This document shows positions 30,746 through 42,046 of a stretch of 64,000 nt of DNA, one piece after another. Origin of the DNA: Chionoecetes opilio (lineage: Eukaryota; Arthropoda; Malacostraca; Decapoda; Majidae). Location of the stretch: NCBI GenBank assembly GCA_016584305.1, contig JACEEZ010019844.1:329823-393822 (forward strand), read 5' to 3'. Position numbers and translations under genes: made by a program. The number at the start of each line of letters is the position of its first letter. Within the stretch, counting starts at the first letter, position 1. Under the pieces are notes generated by a model. The model made no database searches, was not told the DNA's origin, and was given only the letters and a program-made list of their open reading frames with translations.

Positions 30746-30955
30746 AACCCCTTCACGCCCAGATCTTTCCTTTGCTATATATTGCTATGTCTTTTGTTAG
30801 CCATAAAATTACTAAGTCACTGAATATACCACATTAGTTAGTGGAAAAGGATACTAAACAGGTTATATCTATAAAATATTACTTATATTTACTAAAAATC
30901 GTCTAATGGTACCTAAATTACAATGGAAATTACGTTCTGGGTCTCAAGGGGTTAA
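30746..30955 (-). mobile_element. TTAA MITE family A copy
   Basis: Full-length, reverse; starts AACCCCTTCACGCCCAGATC and ends GGGTCTCAAGGGGTTAA. Inverted relative to the copy 130 bp to the left. Confidence 0.85.
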
Positions 30956-31267
30956 CCTGTCATTCACAGCCAACGCAGTAGAGTGTATGAGAGAGGAATA
31001 CTCACTTTCCTGCTACGTTTCTCTATGATCCTCCTCCTCTTAACGCATGTGGGTGACTGCCTTGAGGGGTGACGCTGTTTATCTTAGGGGTCACGCTGTT
31101 TATCTTATCTGATTTTAGCAAGAGATAGTCCATTTTAGTCCTTACTGATGCCTATGTCCGAGATCTCCCTCAAGATGATGGCAACAGCAGCAGTGTTTTC
31201 ATGGTTACTCATCTCTGCACCTCATCCCGGCACAGTCTGGTCCTCTCTGTCTACCACGCTTTGGTAT

Positions 31268-31706
31268 ATTTCCAGATGAACACTTAACTTCCTTTGGTGG
31301 ACGAAACTATTTTTTTCTGGCAAGTTTTGATGTGTTTTAAATAAATCTGCTAACCGTTTCTGTCACAAATCTTTATTTTTATTTTTTTATAGTATTTTTT
31401 TTTTTTTTTTTTTTTTGCAACAATAATGACAAAAACCCAAATTGAACCTAACCGAACCTATACCTAACCTAACCTAAACTAGTATACCTAACCTAACCTA
31501 ACCTAACCTTTACCTAACCTAACCTTTACCTAACCTAACCTAACCTTTACCAAACTAAAACAATAAAAAACAAAAACAAAAATATTAATGATTTGCAACA
31601 GAAACAGTTAGCAGATTATTATAGCAGATTAATTCAAAACACATCAAAACTCACCAGAAAAAATTTGTTTTGTCCACCAAAGTGAATTCGGTGTCAAACT
31701 GGAAAT
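31268..31706. mobile_element. Foldback MITE family B, copy 2, with CCTAA runs
   Basis: The arms match 6570-6906. The loop has CCTAACCTAACCTTTACCTA-type repeats at 31440-31550 and a T26-like run. Confidence 0.8.
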
Positions 31707-31759
31707 AGACCAACACCACCGATCGCGTATTTGCCAAAACTGCACCTATGCCCAGAGTG

Positions 31760-31910
31760 GCTAGGGAGTTTTGAGTTATTATAATGAGCTCATGGGCCAG
31801 GATGGAAGGTGGCTGTAGGTAATGTTTGCGTCATACAGGAACTGCCACGTGTATAGGTCTACTGTACCGACCTCTTGTAGCTTCCTTATGTTCTCATGTT
31901 CATAATCTGC
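31760..31910 (+). mobile_element. Degraded CR1/L2-like tail
   Basis: GGAACTGCCACGTGTATAGG and CTCTTGTAGCTTCCTTATGT match the 3' tails at 5942 and 15395. A similar short piece lies at 33653-33690. Confidence 0.5.
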
Positions 31911-31926
31911 CATTTCCTTGCCATGC

Positions 31927-32138
31927 TAACCCCTTCAGACCCAGAACGTAATTTCCATTGTAATTTGGGTACCATTAGACAGTTTTTAGTGAATATAAGC
32001 AATATTTTATAGATATGATTTGTTTAGTATCCTTGTCCACTGGCTAATTTGGTATATTAAGTTATTTTTCATAATTTTATAGCTAACAACAGACGATTTT
32101 ATATAGCCAAGGGAAAGATCTAGGTGTGAAAGGGTTAA
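31927..32138 (+). mobile_element. TTAA MITE family A copy
   Basis: CTAACCCCTTCAGACCCAGA to GGTGTGAAAGGGTTAA; left TTAA mutated. Confidence 0.8.
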
Positions 32139-32544
32139 GAAAAGTTCCTCGTTGGGTTTGGGTCACCTGCTCTGTGCACCAAACCCAACCTTCACCATAA
32201 CACAATTAACACATGTATCTAATCTGTGAATAACATGAATGGAATTAGTTCATCATGCTTATAATTTATTGAAAACATTAACCCTGCCCAGCCTGCCTTT
32301 GTGCGTGTGTTCGTGTGTCTGTCCTGCTGGGTCTTAGCCCATGCGGTATTAGTTCGGTAGTGGCTTTCAAAAGCACTAAGATTCTTACATACATCATCGT
32401 GTAAAATTCTTCATTCCGAGTATTTTGAACCCCATTTCCCATGGCGCAATAGGCCACTGCACTGAATAATAAGATCCCGTTCCAAATGTCCATAAATCTT
32501 GATTAGATAGTTAACTTGCGGACAACTGGGTGCTAGCGACCAAT

Positions 32545-32962
32545 ATTGGATGTTATTTTAACCACAATAAGGCAATCTTAAGTGTTCTTATGTTGAAAAT
32601 CAGGTTTTCACTAATAAAACCAATGGTTTTGATATACTCATGTCCATACCATGAACATTGGTTACAAGAAATAGTATTTGAAAGTAGAAATAATATTGAG
32701 ATGAGAAATAATATGGAGAATAAGAAATCATACTTCCCTTGTGCACACAATCTATAATCTTTCAGCATCAATAGAAACATATTCACCCAAACATTTTGAT
32801 GTGGGACCATACATGAGTAGATCATACTTTCAAATACTATTTCTTCTAACCAATGTTCATGGTATGGACATGAGTATATCAAAACCATTGGTTTTATTAG
32901 TGAAAACCTGATTTTCAACATAAGAACACTTAAGATTGCCTTATTGTGGTTAAAATATATTA
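32545..32962. mobile_element. Foldback MITE with ~142-bp arms
   Basis: 32549-32690 and 32816-32960 are reverse complements with few differences (ACCACAATAAGGCAATCTTA, ACCAATGGTTTTGATATACT). Both strands therefore encode the same short peptide, an artefact of the symmetry. The ~125-bp loop is unique. Confidence 0.8.
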
Positions 32963-33073
32963 TCCTTGGTGTGGCCGGTGTGAAGTTAGATTTGGCGCAT
33001 GCTCAGAAACGATTGAGACTGATAAGCCAATCAAACCAAGGCTCGTTTCGTGACTTGGCAGACAAGAGTCGGC

Positions 33074-33462
33074 ATTATTCCAGATGAACACCGAATTCAC
33101 TTTGGTGGACGAAACTATTTTTTTTGGCGAGTTTTGATGTGCTTAGAATTAATCTGCTACTACCTGACCGTTTCTGTCTGCAATTTTTTTTTTTTTTTTT
33201 TTTTAGGTAGGTTAGGTATATAATAGGCTAGGTTAAGTAGGTTAGGCATAGGTTAGGCATAGGTTAGGCATAGGTTAGGTTAGGTTAGGTATAGGTTCAG
33301 TTAGGTTCAATTTGTGTTTTTGTAATTTTTGTTGCAAATCACACACAAAAAAAATGACGACAGAAACGGTTAGCAGATGCATTCAAAGCACATCAAAACT
33401 CACCAGAAAAAAATAATTTCGTCCATCAAAGGAAGTTCGGTGTTCATCTCGAAATTTACCCA
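33074..33462. mobile_element. Foldback MITE family B, copy 3, with TTAGG runs
   Basis: Arms as in 6570-6906. The loop has GGCATAGGTTAGGTTAGGTT. Confidence 0.8.
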
Positions 33463-33479
33463 ACAAGAGTGAACTGATT

Positions 33480-34290
33480 TCGCCACTTCGCAGTTTTTCA
33501 ATGGCCGCCGCAACAGTAGAATGTGTCGTCCGTAACCTCGGCTAAAAGTCTGCTTTCTCAAGTTATATCACTACAATGCAGGTACATTTATATTGACCCT
33601 TTGTTTTGAGTGTCGTCTGGGAGGTTACGAGATTATAAGGTCAGGTTTTCTCACGGCCTCTTGTAGCTTCCTTCCTGTCTTATGTTTTGTGAGGTTACGG
33701 TTTAGTTTAGGTTAGGTCTTTGAGGGGGTCACGAGCCAGTATAATTTACTTCGCCCACCCAAAAACCACGATTTCGCAGTCTCCCAAGCTTGTTAGCGAG
33801 GGGAAAAAGAACTTGTTGATTGGGAATATTGGTCGAAACTGCATATTTACCCCACTACGAACACCGATAAACGAACCTATTCCACTCGCCACAAAACTCA
33901 CCCTTGGATTTTCACCATTCAGCCATTACCACCTGTTTTCTGTAATAAAAGGCTAAAAACCACGACAGAGAAACTTCACGCGATGAAACATAATCCAAGA
34001 TGGCCGCTGAGTTCCTCCAAGAAATCCCAAGACTGCTCCTCAAAAAATCCCAAGATAGACAAAAATATCCCAAGGTCTTTGAAAAAACATTGAAACTGAA
34101 TCCTAAATATGGTACACATGCTTACCTTGAGATAAACTACTGGAGAAATACTCGAATGATCCCCTTACAAATCCCAAGATAGACAAAAAATATCCCAAGG
34201 CCATGGTCCAAATCCCAAGATCTTGGGAAAAATCACAAGGAGTGATTGGCCGAGACTCGAATGAAAACTGAACCACGATTTTTTTCTTTC
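33480..34290. other. No gene recognised
   Basis: Several AAATCCCAAGA motifs recur at 34020-34235 (a short dispersed repeat), and small frames of 60-78 codons lack motifs. Confidence 0.45.
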
Positions 34291-34296
34291 TTAAGG

Positions 34297-34578
34297 GGAT
34301 GCGCTACACAGATATTAGATACTTACTTCAACCCCTTGAGACCCAGAACTCAATTTCCATTGTAATTTGGGTACCATTGGACGATTTTTAGTGAATATAA
34401 GGAACATTTTATAGATATGACCTGTTTAGTATCCTTGCCCACTAACTAATTTGGTATATTCAGTTACTTTTTGTAATTCTATGGCTAACAACAGACCGTT
34501 TTTTTTTTTAGCAAAGGAAAGATCTGGGCGTGAAGAGGTTAAGGGGATGCGCTACATAGATATTTGATACTTATTTTA
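34297..34578 (+). mobile_element. TTAA MITE family A copy flanked by ~40-bp direct repeats
   Basis: The element itself is 34328-34542. TTAAGGGGATGCGCTACA(C/T)AGATATT.GATACTTA occurs just before it and again at 34538-34578, so a 40-bp flank has been duplicated with or around the element. Confidence 0.75.
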
Positions 34579-34616
34579 ATGTGTAATGTATTGCTTTTGG
34601 TTCTATAATTATATAC

Positions 34617-34720
34617 TCAGGGTGTTTCTAGCGGCCAGTCCCTCGAGTGGCCCTCTCCCTCGGCTTGGGCCGGAGGGGAAAAATAAAATAAAATCAAAAA
34701 TAATAATAATTACTAGTCTG
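34617..34720 (+). repeat. Possible retroposon tail
   Basis: GGTGTTTCTAGCGGCCAGTC...CGGCTTGGGCCGGAGGGG is followed by an AAATA/AATAA-rich tail. There is no second copy in the window to confirm it. Confidence 0.3.
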
Positions 34721-35410
34721 CATTTAATGATTGTAATGATTATGTTCCTTATCTTGCCTATGTTGCACAATGACTTGATTGTAGCTACTCTCCTCGGCAA
34801 TGTCATGTCCGCTTTTACCCTTGCCTTTTCTTCTCAGAGCAAACATTGAAAAACTGTCATACAGCAAAGAATAGATGAATATTTGTGTTCATGTCAAGCT
34901 TTGGCGTAGTTAGGCCTGGGCATTGGGGGCATAGTTAGGCATTGGGGGGGCCGCTAAAGCCCAGAATGGTTTATGAAGAGCCCCGGATCTCAAATAGCCT
35001 TTTTTTTTCTTACAAAAATAAGATAAGTTCTGACTGGTGCCAACACAAAATTATAGTAAGAAATGAGATATTTGGTTAGATGTTAGTACTTGGCATATGC
35101 TGATGGCATCCTTTTTATGAGTAGGATAAGAGAGAGGTTGTAAGAACAGGAGAGAGACCAGAGGAGACGAGGAGTGCGACAGATAAATATGACTCCAAAA
35201 GACTTTCTGGAGAGGTGAAGAAGAGAATATCAGAAGACACAGAGTTAACACAGTTTTGTCACAGTTCAAAAGGAACCTAAAGTTAATTTGTCACACAATA
35301 GAGGCAGAAGTTATAATACCAGGGTTGGTCAGATTTCGGTATGAAACAAAGCATTGGCAATATACAATCTACATGACTGCTTCATCACGCCAAAGCTCTC
35401 TTTTTATTTG

Positions 35411-35640
35411 TAGGCTACTCCTGAGGCTGGGCCTGATGAGTTATATGCATTTATATGTAGTATAGGGGAAAACCCATTGTTATATGGTAGTGTAGGTCCT
35501 AGGATTAAAAAAAAAATTGTGTTCTCACTCGAAATCCCTCCCTATAGATTTTGCCCAGTGGGCCCAAAAGTTACCCGTCCAGCGTGAAACCATACCGGTC
35601 ATATCATGGCCATTTCTAGATCGATTCTGACCAACTTGTT
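35411..35640 (+). repeat. Left inner inverted repeat of the 7.1-kb element
   Basis: Pairs with 41597-41785. Differences are mostly small indels and substitutions, including loss of CCCT and GTGG in the right copy. Confidence 0.8.
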
Positions 35641-35923
35641 TTTTAAATAAAAAAAAATTGGCTGGGAAACACGTTAAAAGCAATATTTAGTCGATATGAG
35701 AACTGGATTACATGACAGCGACTCTGAAGCTCTTCCGGCGAAACCAAATCATGTCCGAAATTTGTAATCATCAATATCTCTTCAGTCATTTTATTATTTT
35801 AGATGATACTTTATTTGTTAAAAGAAAAATACAAGTTTTACTGTTAGACAACTGCCACATCACAAACTTATTAAGTTTGACACCCACATCACAATGAATG
35901 TGTAAACTTCCACCATATCAGAT

Positions 35924-36130
35924 CTAATTATATGGATTGGTGCAGGCATCATCTTGCAACTTCATGCACTTGCAGAAAGTGGTGCAGCCCACCTCTGCCA
36001 TGCGGCATGGACGTGTGGCTGGAGCACACTTGCCACAGTTACAGGTCACTGTCCACCGCTTATTCAGAGTTTTGCACCCTGTGACTGGAACAAGGCGGTC
36101 GTTCTCTAGTTGATACCCAAAATGTAGTGG
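35924..36130 (-). CDS. C-terminal Cys-rich tail of the cargo gene
   Basis: Reads DPLHFGYQLENDRLVPV, then CNCGKCAPATRPCRMAEVGC and TTFCKCMKLQDDACTNPYN to a stop. C-x-C-x-x-C plus C-x-x-x-x-x-C-x-x-F-C-x-C spacing suggests a small zinc-binding module. It closes the family's usual architecture. Confidence 0.6.
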   Translation of the reverse strand, partial: PLHFGYQLENDRLVPVTGCKTLNKRWTVTCNCGKCAPATRPCRMAEVGCTTFCKCMKLQDDACTNPYN

Positions 36131-36182
36131 ATCTATGATGCTGGGTTGGAAGAGGTGGATCATCGAGCAAACCAGACTCGCA

Positions 36183-37322
36183 TTATGTGTGGAAGCAAAC
36201 CCTTTGGCGTTGGAGGCAAATTTTGATGTGATGAGGCCTTGGTCTGATGATATATTTGGGCACGAAGCTCTGTAAAGGACCAAAATTGGCTAGTCTCACT
36301 AACACCAGCACGAGGAATTTTTCAGCGTCAGCCTTGATCTCGGGTGTAATTGTCACTTCTCTACCAAAATTTCTAAGCCATTGGGTGGGCTGGGCTTTGA
36401 GAGCAGCTTTCTTAGTGCCTACTTTCCTTGTTGCATCACATCCAGTCAAGCTGTGCAAGGCAGGAAGGACATTGCAAATGTCTTGACCATGATGTTTGTG
36501 CAGAATGTGCAGTGGGATATATCGCACAGTTTTGCCGCGTCCACCTCGCATCCAGAGCTCGCTTAGTCCTGCTTCTTCCAGGGTAGGATAGTGGTAGAGG
36601 AGAGCCACAGCAACGTCAGTGTCGTTGGACAAAACTACACTGGTTTTGTAGCCTGCCGTAGCACAGTGGAAGGTATGGAGAACTTGCCGCAAGTCTGCCT
36701 CGTCTATCTGTGAGTACAATTCAGGAAGTACTGTTCTGTTGTCTTTATACAAGGAAGTACATGGCCAGTCGTCGCCCTGCATTGATAGCTGCCTCACGAC
36801 AGTAAGGTGCGGTAAGTCCCTGGCAAGACCAGGGACATGTTTGTCAATGAGCTGTTCCAGCATCATCTTGTTCTGGTGTGATGGCCAGAAGGTAGCCATC
36901 TGTGGGAGTGGAGATTCATGGGTGATTTCAGTTAACACAATCGAAGGTGCAGTACTCCTTCTCTCATGTTCTTGGTCTTTTATGGAAGACTCTCCAGTAT
37001 AGATGTCAAAGACATAGTCACAGCGGCCGTGTTTGTGGTAGATCGCTAAAGACTTTTGCATGAGTGTGAGCAGGTCACCGAATGTCTTCAGCCCATGAAG
37101 TGGTGGGCGGCGGACCAGGGCCGTGACGGCGATAATAAATGCAGAATCATCTTGATGCCTATAATGCGTATCAGCATCAGTCAGGACAAGCTCAAGTTCA
37201 CGTAGGAGCAGACTTTTCTCTGGGTGGGTCATGTAGCCGTCGGCGTCAAATATCACGGGACTAGGTACACCATCATACTTGAGGAGCTCACTCGTGGTAA
37301 TGAGTGTGTCGAGCAATGTCAA
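36183..37322 (-). CDS. Longest surviving frame: PIN/FEN-like core of the cargo gene
   Basis: 379 codons opening on a non-ATG codon, so it is a segment and not a complete protein. It contains VVLSNDTDVAVALLYHYPTL and, about 60 residues later, ALHSLTGCDATRKVGTKKAA. The pair S-x-D-T-D-V plus L-H-x-L/F-T/S-G-x-D places acidic residues as in the PIN/FEN1-like nuclease fold, an inference from motif only. RGKTVRYIPLHIL lies between them. The preceding part (KHGRCDYVFDIYTGESSIKD) holds another conserved D-x-Y segment of the family. The frame is lost near 36270, where the next frame continues to the Cys tail. Confidence 0.6.
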   Translation of the reverse strand: MTLLDTLITTSELLKYDGVPSPVIFDADGYMTHPEKSLLLRELELVLTDADTHYRHQDDSAFIIAVTALVRRPPLHGLKTFGDLLTLMQKSLAIYHKHGRCDYVFDIYTGESSIKDQEHERRSTAPSIVLTEITHESPLPQMATFWPSHQNKMMLEQLIDKHVPGLARDLPHLTVVRQLSMQGDDWPCTSLYKDNRTVLPELYSQIDEADLRQVLHTFHCATAGYKTSVVLSNDTDVAVALLYHYPTLEEAGLSELWMRGGRGKTVRYIPLHILHKHHGQDICNVLPALHSLTGCDATRKVGTKKAALKAQPTQWLRNFGREVTITPEIKADAEKFLVLVLVRLANFGPLQSFVPKYIIRPRPHHIKICLQRQRVCFHT

Positions 37323-40264
37323 TAGACTTGTCTGTGATGTTGACTCGTCTCACAGTTTGCTTTACAGTCGGCTTCGGCTTGCTGTTCCTTATGCTGATCA
37401 TTGTCCGGATCCTGCGATGGCTGATCGGACTGTCTAGTCGTACATTCCTCGTGATGAAGCGCTCGTGGTGAAAATGCTCATAAGCCTCTTTGGGCAATCA
37501 GGTGAGAAAGGAGACCCTCTTTCCTCAATATAGCGGACACAGTTCTGAATATTTTCTTCGCTCTTGTCCGTGTAGGCTTGGGATGATTCATGACGTACAT
37601 GGGCTTCTGACGTGTGTTCACGAACACTTGTAATTTCAAGAAGCAAGTTGTTCACACCCATCATCTCGTGAAGGATCAGGTCCCTTTGTGCCACAAATTG
37701 TTTCCGCTTGCAATGCCCAATGATGCTGTCACTGCATTTTGAGTAAAGGTTTATTGTCTGCTCGAGCTTTTGGTCACCCCCCACCGCTGTAAAGACACCA
37801 GGCTTGTCTTTCACAGAGAAGGAGTGACGTTCTGCAAAGTTCTCATACACCTCCTGAGGCATGTTTCTGCAGTCTTCAAGGTAGACTGTCCCCCAGCGAA
37901 GGTAGTTTGTGCAGTCCCAGGTGGCAAATTCGTACAGAGCTCGCTGCATGGCATCGAGATGGAGGTCCCAAGAACCCTCTCTGTCGGGACGAAGATGATC
38001 TAGGACCACCTGGAATCGAGACAAGTACTGGCAACAGAATTTGAAATTCTGGTATTCCTTGACTCTTGACTCTATTAACCCATCAAGGTCATCATCAGCT
38101 GAGTAGAAGAGGCTTTGAACTGATTGAGCAACTTCTTGCTGCGCACTCGAGCCCCAGATTTTGTTGCACTGCGGAGGCTGGCCAAAAGCTAAAATTCCCT
38201 GACATACTTGTCAACTCCAGTACTCTTGAAGAATTCCTTCAATACTAAGTGTAGCATCGCTTCGGCCAGGATCTTTTGAGCATCAAGCGACCGAGCGTAA
38301 TGGCCCGCATTAAGAATTGAGGTCTGGATTACAGATGGCCCGTAGATACCTGTCTCAAGCCATACATGCTCTACACCACTTCCTTCCATGCTCCTGCCAC
38401 AGCACTGCACCAAATTTTTCTTAGTGTGGAGCGTCCCTAAACACAAGACTAGGCACTTGAACTCCTCTGGTCTCCGAAGCTGTATCATTTTTGCTATACT
38501 GTACACCTTCTCAGCGGCATAGAGTGGACTATACGATTGTGCCCGTTGAGAACACAGGGACTTGATGTTATTCATCTCGGTGTATACAATTTCTCCTTTG
38601 TTGATGTCATGTGGCACCACGGGTGTAAATGCAACTTGCTCGAGTGGGACATTGTCATCCGTCCGAACCGCATTGCTTGCGTTTCATGATCGCATAGTTT
38701 GAGTTGTCAGATATACCAAGTCCGCCATGTTGCTATCACTGACTTCCAAGTTAAGTCAGCCTATGGCCCAAGCCATATCATACCATATGCTGGTTGATCG
38801 TGACCTCTGTAGGATGTGGGTAGGTCATACTTTTTCAGATTTTCTTCAAATGTTTGTAGCTGCTGACATGGCAATACTTCCTTCAGGGCTTTCAGACCAT
38901 GAACCACAGATGTGTCAGAGCGCATCATGGGTTTGGATAAGACGGCCTGAGGCTTATGCCGGTAGAGGACACACAGCGTATCATGTTCAGATGAATTAGC
39001 ACCTTTGTGGTCCCAGTGGTCCATTCCTGCTGATGTGAAGTTCCCCGAGTTAAAATGGGCTGGCAACTTAATGTCCGCTTCATTTTGGTTGACAGTGAAT
39101 GCGGCCATGTCATGTCATGTCTTGCTGATACCGGCAAGTTCAGTGTAGCTCATGGCCAAGCGCTGGCCATTCAGACAGGCGACAAAGATTTTGCCGCCAC
39201 GTCCTAGACTGTGGACAAACTTGGCATTCAATATAGACATGGGTGTTCTTTTTCTGCCAGAATGGTGAATGTAGAACATGTGCTGGAACATGGTCTGTAT
39301 TTTCCCACATCGCTGGACTGAAAGAGAACCATCTTTTGCGGGACCTCTTCCTCCTCCTGTTCTGCATCATCGACATCTTCCTGCATGTCACTTGTTATTA
39401 CTTGGTCAGCTGCGGCCCTGTATGTGGCCCTATATGTGGCTGGATTGAAATTAAACAAATGGCCATAAAACTGCAGGATGGGCTCTGGGATATTCATCTT
39501 TGACCAGGCCTGCTTTGAATCTTGGGCATCACAGAAGCGATCATCTAAGTCGAAGTCGTAGTCGTGCAAGCATGCTCTGAATTGAGCTGCTACAACTTGC
39601 ATGGGATTCAGTGATCGGATACGCTCACAAGTACATTTGCCTCACTACCCAGCACATAGAATACCATAAGGCATTTTCTTGCAGAATCTGAGTAAGCAAA
39701 GTCTATCAGGTCATTGAACTGCTTGTAGAGGAGGACCTTCACATCCCTAGTCTGGACATTACCTTCATCTCCTAGGCGGCTGTTCATCTGGTCTCAAATA
39801 GTAGAAAGTTCATAACCCTTGCCAGCAATCAGACCCAGCTCAATCTCGTCAACGATCTCATTCCACAACCGCTGCTTGGCACTGAGTTGCACAGGGGCAA
39901 TAAGAGTTCTGGAGCGTTCATGCTGCTGAATGTATTTGCACATACACTGGTTGTGATCACAAATATCAGAGCCACAGACAGCATGTTCGTCTTGAAGGTC
40001 ACAAGTTCGACGGAAAACATCATCCTGGAAGTAGACGGTCGCATTTAGGAACGTGTTTGCTCGTTTGCTCTCGCAGATTCGATATTTGGCGAACTCACGG
40101 TCGACTGACTTGTTGCCACATATGACCCATGTATACTGATAGTAAACAGCGGCCAGGACCAGGTGCCACACAAGGCGGTGTTGGCATGTTGTGTGACTGT
40201 GAAGGAGTTGTAGTAGGTGTTGGTGAATGGGCTGACGCATCATCACCAGAGGGCACAGACTGCT

Positions 40265-40561
40265 TCAAGGCTTCTTTCTGTTTCTCCTTAAGCTTGGCAA
40301 TTTTGGTGCTCTTTGTGTAGCCTTTGTAGCACGCATTTGTGACATGATAAATGAATAGAGCACCTTCTTCAACCTTGCCAGCACCGCATCTTGTCGTGTC
40401 TCACTTGCGGATATAATCTGACGGCCCCCATGTTGGGTACACACCAGCTTGTCTTGGCTGTACTCCTGGCAAATAACACAAAGCTCCTCATCAAACTCAA
40501 CTGCAGCATCAGCCGCAGCGCTAAGATTAACCGCTTCCATCAGGATGTTAGTCAGTTCCAA
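40265..40561 (-). CDS. N-terminal Cys segment of the cargo gene
   Basis: 98-codon block with an ATG at 40561 (MELTNILMEAVN) and EELCVICQEYSQDKLVCTQH, a short zinc-finger-like motif, followed by a basic stretch. The family usually begins with a comparable Cys block. The frame breaks at about 40265 and continues in 39794-40246. Confidence 0.55.
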   Translation of the reverse strand: MELTNILMEAVNLSAAADAAVEFDEELCVICQEYSQDKLVCTQHGGRQIISASETRQDAVLARLKKVLYSFIMSQMRATKATQRAPKLPSLRRNRKKP

Positions 40562-40592
40562 TCTGAAATTAGAGATAAAAAAGGGTTAAATA

Positions 40593-41368
40593 CCGTATTT
40601 TACGGCTTATAAGACGCTGCAGCTTGGAAGACGCACCCTGATTTTGGAAAGAAAAAAACCGGACCACCAAAACTGTTGTCCGATATACAGTCATTTTCAC
40701 ACAAGACCACACTCACTATTCATTATCTTCATTCAGCACTGCTCATCAGCCATTTTCTTTTCTAGCTTGTATGCGATAGTATAAGTAAATCGTCATGTCA
40801 TGTTGGCTGGCTGAACACGTAGGCTACACGCAGGTCGGACGGCGGGAGTGAAAACAAACCCGACCACGGCGTTGTGCAGCTGCATGCCTGCCTGGCGTGC
40901 CGATCAGCTGAGTCTGACTTTGTTGTTCTGAGTGTAAACACCTCTCCTGTCCTCCCGAGCCTCACTACGTTGCCTGCCTCCTGTGCCTCACCACGTATTG
41001 TTTGAATTTTCCTGTATGCGTGTAGTATTTGTGATGGCTGCATGTAGTACACAAGTATACAAACTTTCATCTAATGTAACCAAGTTCCTTATACACGGAA
41101 TGGCTGTTGGCGCCAATCTGCCGAGGTGGAATGGCTCCCGCCAGTACTGCAGTAAACATCACAGAGTGAAGACATATTAGTTGATTTGAATGTCTTATGG
41201 TATTTGAAATACTTGTAACAGTTAAGTACTGAGGTTACATCATATAAGAGGCTGAATTGAATAGCTACCTAAGCTAACCTCCTACAACATTCCTCTTGGA
41301 AGATGCACGAGTGTTTTTCAGGGTATTTTGGGGGGGAAAAAGTGCGTCTTATAAGCCGTAAAATACGG
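40593..41368. mobile_element. TA-flanked element with 26-bp inverted ends, nested
   Basis: CCGTATTTTACGGCTTATAA (left) and TTATAAGCCGTAAAATACGG (right) are exact inverses, bracketed by TA. 776 bp with no convincing transposase; a 90-codon minus frame lacks motifs. It lies between the cargo gene start and the right inverted repeat of the 7.1-kb element, so it inserted there later. Confidence 0.8.
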
Positions 41369-41596
41369 TAATATCTGAAAACACATTGACAAACAACAAT
41401 CACAAATATATGGAAGCTAGTGATGGTGGTAGTCACTACCATCTAGTACCTAGAGTCCTATAAACATGGTCCGATTCCTTTGATTGACATTGGAATCACT
41501 TGAAAGAGACTTCATATAGTTTATTTTATTGTTTTAAACGTTTTCCACAGCCCAAAAAACCTCTCATTTAGTTTTTTTTTTTTTTGTCAAAATCAT

Positions 41597-41785
41597 TAAA
41601 GAAATGGCCATGATAGGTAGGGTTTTGCGCCCGACGGGCAACTTTTGGGGCAAAATCTATAGGAATTTCGAGCGAGAACCCTTTTTTTTTTAAGCCTAGG
41701 ACCAACACTACCATATAACAATGGGTTTTCCCCTATACTACACATAAATGCATATAACTCAGGCCCAGCCCCAGGAGTACAGGCT
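41597..41785 (-). repeat. Right inner inverted repeat of the 7.1-kb element
   Basis: Reverse complement of 35411-35640 (CAATGGGTTTTCCCCTATAC, ACTACACATAAATGCATATA). Confidence 0.8.
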
Positions 41786-42046
41786 TTTACTCCTGCTGAT
41801 GAAAATAAAAATAACGAAGTTGAACCACAACTCCGATTGTCTTGATTTTACTTTAATTTCATGTTGCGAAAGTTATCCTAAGCAAATTACTGGAGCCTTT
41901 TGGAAAAGCACAGTGTCTCACATCATATATTCATTATACTCATAAATAAATTGAAAATTATCCAGTAAAAATGTAAAGATCTCTAGGCTGGGCTAAGCCC
42001 CCAATGTTTCAAGATCCTATATACGCCCCTTGTCGAGTCATTCTGC

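Larger units (their letters stand above)
35927..40561 (-). pseudogene. Multi-frameshift gene of an amplified invertebrate family (cargo of 7.1-kb element)
   Basis: Successive minus-strand blocks in different frames read as one long protein. 40561-40265: Cys motif CVICQEY, then VCTQHGGRQI. 40246-39794: CGSDICDHNQCMCK. 39602-39228: Asp/Glu-rich spacer. 39137-38761: HSLGRGGKIF just upstream, then GMDHWDHKGANS. 38620-38189: LCLGTLHTKKNL and VWLETGIYGPSVI. About 38190-37434: NYLRWGTVYLED and LEQTINLYSK. 37497-37288: EAYEHFHHERFI. 37322-36183: the DTDV core. 36283-35927: a Cys-rich tail. From memory this order matches a large unnamed multicopy family in cnidarians, molluscs and arthropods. At least seven frame changes are needed and no intron signals explain them. 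Function unknown. Confidence 0.7.
34900..42030. mobile_element. 7.1-kb DNA element with long inverted ends and cargo gene
   Basis: The outer ends TTTGGCGTAGTTAGG...CATTGGGGG (left) and, inverted, AGGGGCGTATATAGG...CATTGGGGG (right) match. Further in, 35411-35640 and 41597-41785 are reverse complements over about 190-230 bp (GTATAGGGGAAAACCCATTG, TATATGGTAGTGT.GGTCCT). Imperfect 8-bp direct repeats TGTCAAGC (34892-34899) and TGTCGAGT (42031-42038) flank it. Inside, a minus-strand frameshifted gene (35927-40561) and a TA-type insertion (40593-41368) are found. Superfamily unassigned; an 8-bp duplication would be compatible with hAT or P-like elements. Confidence 0.7.

Noticed and set aside
32530..32921. 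Two related ORFs on opposite strands encoding a shared peptide
   Set aside because: They are the two arms of a foldback element, so identity of the peptides is forced by symmetry.
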